DNA of 64,000 nt. It comes from Gymnorhina tibicen. Lineage: Eukaryota > Chordata > Aves > Passeriformes > Artamidae. The position numbers were made by a program, and so were the translations under genes. Below the pieces are notes generated by a model. It made no database searches, was not told the DNA's origin, and saw nothing but the letters and a program-made list of their open reading frames with translations. This document shows positions 58,231 to 64,000 of the stretch, piece by piece. How positions within the stretch are numbered: the stretch's first letter is position 1; each line of letters begins with the position of its first letter. Location: positions 124,001 through 188,000 of the forward strand of contig VXAZ01008140.1 in NCBI GenBank assembly GCA_013399875.1, written 5' to 3'.

Positions 58231-58284
58231 CATCGACCCCTTGACTCCTGGAGGGCCAGGGGGTCCCACTGAGCCACGGTCACC
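58231..58284 (-). CDS. COL27A1: COL27A1 helix exon (54 nt)
   Basis: GDRGSVGPPGPPGVKGSM, six triplets; corresponds to human GDRGMMGPPGVPGPKGSM. Acceptor TTCTCCTAG, donor GTAAGG. Confidence 0.95.
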
Positions 58285-61090
58285 CTAGGAGAAAGACAGG
58301 TGCATAGGGAAGAGTGATCTAGAGCAATGAAACAACTAAAAAAACCCCCAAATTCATGTCTATGCCATCAGCTTTCTACCAGAAATGCTTCCAGAATCCC
58401 TCTCTTTCCATCCATCTCATCAGAGCAGTGGAAGGATTGCAGGAATTAATTTATCCTCCATATCCCAAGAGAGGGAACTTTACTCTTGCCATCAAAACCA
58501 CCAAGGTATGAAGGAAATAGGCACACCACCTTCAATTCCAAACAGTGCTAGGACTGAACCCAGGGAAATCTCCAGCCCTTCCCAGCCAAAGCATGACGTG
58601 CCTGTTCTGCAGTATCACAATCCCTACATGTGCTGGCATTTTCAGAGCCATGGATTTGAAATCTGTTGTCACAAGGCCCTGCTGAGAGCAGGGAATCAAG
58701 CTGGAAAAAAACATATGCTGCCTTTTAGAGGAGGCAGCGGGTGTTTTGGGGAACTCCCTGTCCTGTGGCTCATACTGAGACCACAGTACCAGCAACAATG
58801 ACCTGGAGGTCTGATTTGTGAGGGGCTCAGAGCTGGATGACTCCCCAGCCCACCCTAAAGATAGGATCCCTTCTAAAACAAGCCGTTAAAAAACTTAATG
58901 TACCAAAACATCAGTTATTCATTGCAAAAGTCTTACTTATCCCCACATGCAGACCATCTCACTTCCTATGAATACATCCTTGACCCAAAGGTAGGACACA
59001 AGATGGTTAAGCTCCCATGAGCACCACCACAACCCGCTGATGTGAGGGTGACATGAAGGTGTGGCTTTAGCGATGAGACATCGACAGCTCCTTTGGGAAA
59101 CGGTGGCAATTCCCACACAACTGTCTATACTCTCCCACCAGCCCCAGGGATGCACTGGGAATTAGGTGTGTTTGGTTTGTGTGCTCAGGCGGATGAGGAA
59201 GGAGGATTTAGCAAATGCTGCCAATTAGTTTACGCCCAAAATCTGACCTACCTTCCAGCAGCAAAAAGTGTAAGGGGAAATATTTTCTGGGCTCTAAGGA
59301 GCTTATTAAAAACAAACCCCAGAGTTTGTGTTGTCACCAGTTGGCCCTTGTAAACCAATGGATGGATTTTTTTCTCCCTGAATGGATGGATTTTATTAAG
59401 TGTGTATTAACTGTATTGTTCTCTTTGATAATCTTTGGATTCTACTGGCTTCAGTCTTAAGTTTTGCAGCTCTCAGGATGGAGATTGCTGACTCAGCTAT
59501 GTCTAATGAAAGCATATTTCCCACTTCATTTAGCTCACAAGAGCATAGCAAGCTGTAGGATACCATGCCAACTGGAGGCCTGGTTGAGGTTTTGATTTGA
59601 TGATAGCTATTTCTGTCATCCCTAAATTTGTCTTGGTAGAGAAGCCTGATGGAAATCCCATCTGTGGTGAGGATCTCCAAAGGCAGATTTTCAAAGGACA
59701 GCCTGGCTTTGCCTTGACACCAATGTAACATCATCACATTACAGAGCTAATCTGGAAGTTGAGGACAGCCCATGTGGTCAAGACTTTGGCATGGAAGGTG
59801 CAGAGATAGATGTGAACTTAATGGAATGGAGAAAAAGATCTTCCCACATCTCCTGCATGGCAAATGCCTTATTTCTCATTCAATTCAGGGCTGCAGCTGC
59901 CAATGAGACAGCTCACTCAGGCACCAATTTTCTGTGTAACCACCCTGGACATATCACAGATTCTTTAGTCCTCTGTTTTCCTTCTCTAAAATGCAGCCCA
60001 CATCATGTCATTCCTTTTAGTTCTTGTGGGCCTTAACAGCTTGGACTGAGGCTGACTCTGCTACTGCCCCACTGGGGCCCACAGGATGGAAAGGCCTTTC
60101 CAAAGGCTGCTGTGGACAGACAATAAAATGGATCTGCAGCAAACACAGTATAACTGTCACAGAGTCTTTACATCATTACCCAGAGGACAGGGCCTGAAGC
60201 AATAAAAGTGAGAAAGAGAGCACTGATGTGTGGAATGCATCGTTTTATGCTCTTCACTATCTTTATGGCTGCACTGTGAATAATTAAACCACCAACAAAA
60301 ACCAGCAGCATGCAAGTGAGATACAATGAGTGACACAGATGATTTGTCTTTGAGAGCTGCCTCTGAATAAAAGTTTACACTCTAATAGAAAACAAATTAA
60401 TGTCCTTTTATGTTTTTATGTGAAATAAAGCCCTTTTTTTTTCCCCTGCAAGAGGTGTGTGTCTGTTCAGTACACAAGAGGGCACCAGCCCTGAGTGTGC
60501 CCAAAGTGACCAGCGGCAGCCAGATGGGATTGTCCTCATCAGATAAAAAGGGAAATATTTGGACCAGCCTTTGCTCAGGTTGCACTGAGCCTTTGCTCAG
60601 GTTGCACTGCAGGTTTGCTCAGGCTGCACTCTTGTACACCTGAGAAATTGCTGAGACCTCCTGTTCAATACAGGCTCAGCCCTGGTCCTGCATGACCCCT
60701 CTGGCAACTCAGAGCACACCTCTGCACAAATCTGTAACCTCAATCTCATGGACTCCTCCCATGACCGGCAATACAGGGCTGATGGATCCCTCATTCCCAT
60801 AAAAACCAGAGCTGACTGTTAAATGCAAACCATCTGGCATGCTATGAATGAGGAAAGTTAATTTTTCAAAGAATATTTGACAGCATCTCCCTGGAGGGCA
60901 GCGCATGTTAGTTCCTGAATGAGAAGTGGATGATTTTGGCCTGGTCCTAGTCTAGCTCAGACACCCTGGCCATGCTTTATTCCCAGCTGGGTGTTGCACT
61001 CACATGACAAATCTCCACAACCCTTCTCCCACCCCAGCCTCCCTCATCCTGCAAAAGTTACAACAACCATTTCATCGCAAGCAATCCTAC
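58285..61090 (-). other. COL27A1 intron (2.8 kb)
   Basis: A 2,806-nt intron. It carries a short repeat (AATGGATGGATTTT twice, 59357-59396) and the 22-bp tandem repeat at 60567-60630. No gene recognised. Confidence 0.8.
60567..60630. repeat. 22-bp tandem repeat, about three copies
   Basis: GCCTTTGCTCAGGTTGCACT occurs twice in a row and a third, slightly changed copy (GGTTTGCTCAGGCTGCACT) follows. A small minisatellite inside an intron. Confidence 0.8.
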
Positions 61091-61144
61091 CTTTTCTCCT
61101 GCTATTCCAGGCTCTCCCACTGGACCTATGAAACCCATCAGACC
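61091..61144 (-). CDS. COL27A1: COL27A1 helix exon (54 nt), most upstream in window
   Basis: GLMGFIGPVGEPGIAGEK, six triplets, almost identical to human GLMGFIGPVGEPGIVGEK. Acceptor CTTTCCTCAG, donor GTAGGA. The gene continues beyond the right edge of the window. Confidence 0.96.
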
Positions 61145-64000
61145 CTGAGGAAAGAGAAGAGCACAACTAATTTTCAGTTTTTATTTGCTGAGAAAGTAAA
61201 CAGTTCCTTTGGTCCACCTTGCTGGTTGCAATAGCACAGCATCCCTTGTATAATGCTCAGTAATCCCTACTGGCTACCAGAGTGGATGGAGTTGCTCCCA
61301 GCCATGGGAATGTCTAAGTCCACAGCTGGTTCTGCTTTAGGCGCCAGCTGGAATGGCAGCACAAGGAGCTGCAAGAACCACAACACACAGCACAGTGGAT
61401 GAATGAAGCGCGTTTCATAGAAAGGCTGAGTCCATAGTGTGGCTTTATTCTGCGACCTTTTTCCAAAAGTTTCCCCAAGAGCATCTGCAGCATCTGGAGC
61501 TCCTGGGTTGCACAGAGACTTACTGTCATTTTAGCTGCTGGACTGGATAGACTTCCTCTGGGTTAATCCAAGCTGCCTCAGCCTTTTGTGCATACTAATT
61601 TTGCCCTGGATAGTATTGTGCTGGTGGGATGCCAGTAGGAAATAAAGGTCCCCTCAGCCAGAGGGGTCAGCAGGCAGTGGATCTTGCACACTACTCCAAG
61701 AAACCATCTTGGAACAAACCTCCAGTCTAAGCTCAGGGTTTAACAACGTTCAGGATAATGAAGAGGCAAACAGAAATGCTTCCAATTAGGAAGATGGAAA
61801 CAGATGCAATCTCAAGCGAAGATTCCTGAGAATTAACATATAGCAGCCTCCCTACCAGCTCCAGCGGTTTCTGGCTCTGGAGATGCAAGGGACCATCCCC
61901 TCTGCCACTGCAGGCGCTTGTTCTCACTGCACGTTCTCATGGCCTTGTCCCGAGCCCCAGAAAGGGTCACTGGGAGACAGAGATCTATATTTAGTTCCTC
62001 CAGTGAGTCTGTAGCTAAAGGGATTCACCTCCTGTTGAGACCCTTCACAACCTGACCACACTTGGCATGGGTGGCATCAAATGAAGCTGTGCCCCAGCCT
62101 GTTTGATTTTAGGCAACAGTTTGATTGGTGCTGGGGGGTGGCTGCTGAGCAAGCGGGAGCCAGGGGATGGATTCTCCAGTGGTATCACAGTGCTCTTCCT
62201 CTTTTTTTAGAATAATTTGAAATCTTCAAAATAAATTGTGAGGTTCCTCTCAAGAGGAAGAGCAAGAACAAACACCATGGGGGAAAAGATACACCAGCAA
62301 GGCAACTTTTGGAACAAGGTCTCAGGAAATGGCGAGCTTTTCACCCCACTGTCTCCTTTCTGAGGGAACAGAAAGAAAAGAAGGAAAAGTTTCCTCTCTG
62401 TACTCCTTCTGCATTGCTTCCCCTGTTCACAGCTGGCCTGAGATGCATGTAGTTTGTAGAGGAGCTTTCTGGAGCCTGTGCCTCGCTGAGGGTCTGTTTA
62501 CACCCATACAGTGACAGTGTGAGGTGACACTGTGCCCAGGTACAGAGTGCCTGGAGCAGCCTCCTCACAGGTTGTGCAACTCCTGTCGCCTCTCCATGAA
62601 GTTACACTCACAATGTAGAGATGTAACACAAAATAATCAGCCTTATCCTATTTCTACATGAGTGAGACTCAGCAGACCCATTCCAAGACAGAAAACACAA
62701 TATGGGTCACTCTCCAATGACTTTTAGAGGAAACAGCTTCTGACTCCAGACACTGAGAGGTTTCATGCTTTAACATTCCTCATGTGGTGCAATTAAATGC
62801 CATTCTTTGAGATCTCTGGAGACAGGAGCTCTTCACTGAGACAGGCTGATGGGCTCATCAAAGGCATCGCTCACTGGAACGCCCAGCCGGCTTTGCCTCT
62901 TGCAGGGAGCAGCCACACACTCTGCTCTGAGTGGCACTTTTCACTCTGGTGTGGGAGCAACATCCAGGTGAAAAGTATTTGGAAACACTCATGAGAGAAG
63001 GCAAAGAGCCCAGTGGGTATGCCAGAGCCTGAAATTAGATGCTTGTGCTAGAAATTCATCCAGAGATGATGTCCAGGGAACTGGCAGGCCACTGTGCCAT
63101 GATGGAAATACCAGTTAGCCACGGGATGACAGCTACAAACAGAAATGCTCTACTATCCGGTAGGGGTGTCACCAACCTTTCTGAAATGGTCTTTGCTTTG
63201 AAATGGCCATTGTGTCTGAAGCTGAGGCAGTCCTGGAGATCACGAGTGTCATCGTGGCCAGGCTGCATGGACCAGACACATGGGCGAGCAGAGCTGGACT
63301 TGGCACAGATTGCCCAGTGCAGGAATCAACGGGAGAGCAGAAAACTTTGCAACATCTGCCTATGCGAGGTTGCCACTGGGTGGCATTGCTGAAGGCTGCT
63401 GGATCAATTGTCCTTTCAATTAGACACAAGTGCAGGTACACAACTGGATCCAGTTTCTGAATTTTTCCAATAGCCCAAGGCCATGAAGAAGGGAAATGTT
63501 ATGTCAGAGAATGGCAAAGCAATGAGATGCAACAGGAAAATGCATTGCTAGGCAAAAATAGGCAATAAAGCAAGAAAGAATACATCTCTTGTTCATTTCC
63601 ATTTTCCTGGGAAACCACAGAACTCTATCTCTCTCTCCTGGGAATATGCTCTTTAAGAAATTTCTGGTTCCTTAGGCCAGTCCCTACAGAAGAGGGATCC
63701 CTGCTCTGCAGCAAGTGTTGGTACCATTCAGAACATGTTTCAAACTCCTTCCAAGGGGTGCTGCATATCCAAGCTCAGGCTTGAAGGCCAACCTTCAGAC
63801 CCACTGTCCATAGCAGCCTCTTCTTCCATCCTAAAAAGTCTCTCAGGAATCTGGATCATGAAGCCAGATGTACTGGTGATGCTTCCCAAGCTGGCCTGCT
63901 GATGCTTTGCAGAGGGATTTGCAGGAATCTGAGCACACCAAAAGCCCCCAGTGCCCTCCTGAGACTCCCTGTGCCGTCACAGATGTGCTGCTTGTTATCG
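61145..64000 (-). other. COL27A1 intron, continuing past the window
   Basis: At least 2.86 kb of intron. I looked for Gly-X-Y patterns with splice sites and saw none to the right edge, and no named repeat. Confidence 0.7.

Larger units (their letters stand above)
2600..64000 (-). other. COL27A1: COL27A1 gene, 3' portion (37 coding exons; 5' end outside window)
   Basis: Collagen type XXVII alpha 1, a fibrillar procollagen of cartilage and other matrices, secreted through the ER as a homotrimer. The 37 exons listed separately join in frame (2604 nt including the stop). Helix exons are mostly 54 or 108 nt with phase 0, and each begins with a Gly codon, the fibrillar-collagen pattern. The order of motifs follows human COL27A1 from GLMGFIG to the C-terminus with no missing exon that I can detect. 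COL24A1, the closest relative, is less likely: the [15 protein letters not shown] segment, the G-K-V-E helix imperfection and the GPVCFL end fit XXVII better. If the gene has about 61 exons as in human, these would be roughly exons 25 to 61. The neighbouring ORM gene supports the call. Confidence 0.95.

Noticed and set aside
2600..64000. MIR455, which lies in a COL27A1 intron in mammals
   Set aside because: I saw neither arm of the mature sequence on either strand. The host intron is near the 5' end of the gene and should lie outside this window.

Overview
The window looks like nuclear DNA from a bird. Three truncated LINE copies have the avian CR1 3' end (one clear, one clear but older, one a scrap). 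There is a solo endogenous-retrovirus LTR. Gene structure is vertebrate, with many small exons and GT-AG introns. A songbird is plausible, but that is a guess. Everything recognisable as a gene lies on the minus strand, so transcription runs from high to low coordinates.

About 61.4 kb (roughly 2.6 kb to the right edge) is the 3' part of the fibrillar collagen gene COL27A1 (collagen type XXVII alpha 1). I resolve 37 coding exons from 61144 down to the stop codon at 4450-4452. They join in frame into 867 residues: 631 residues of mostly perfect Gly-X-Y helix, a 22-residue linker exon, and a complete C-propeptide (COLFI domain) ending GPVCFL. The signal peptide, N-terminal TSPN domain and first part of the helix lie beyond the right edge. 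The identification rests on helix motifs shared with human COL27A1 as I recall it (GLMGFIGPVGEPGI, GDDGK-x-[34 protein letters not shown]) and on the C-propeptide stretch [20 protein letters not shown]. The 3' UTR is inferred to run from 4449 to about 2600. It contains a cluster of miR-29 and let-7 seed matches.

At the left edge, 1.2-1.4 kb past the inferred COL27A1 poly(A) site and on the same strand, are the TATA box and first three coding exons of an orosomucoid / alpha-1-acid glycoprotein gene (ORM). ORM follows COL27A1 in the same orientation in mammals, so the identities support each other. Exon 3 does not join cleanly: the lipocalin frame is recovered only if an acceptor 7 nt further in is used or if 2 nt are missing here. 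Between the two genes is a long polypyrimidine tract with an exact G5AG5 (MAZ-type) element on the transcribed sense strand and a poly-T run containing an unresolved base.

The rest is intronic. Intron sizes run from 75 nt to 12.8 kb. Notable intronic content: the solo LTR with perfect 5-bp target-site duplications in the last intron (antisense to COL27A1), the CR1 pieces, small tandem repeats, and one GC-AG intron. I found no nested protein gene, tRNA, rRNA or CRISPR, and no previously undescribed system. The main things to follow up are the ORM exon 3 frame, the miRNA-site cluster, the helix cysteine, the GC donor and the intergenic pause-type element.
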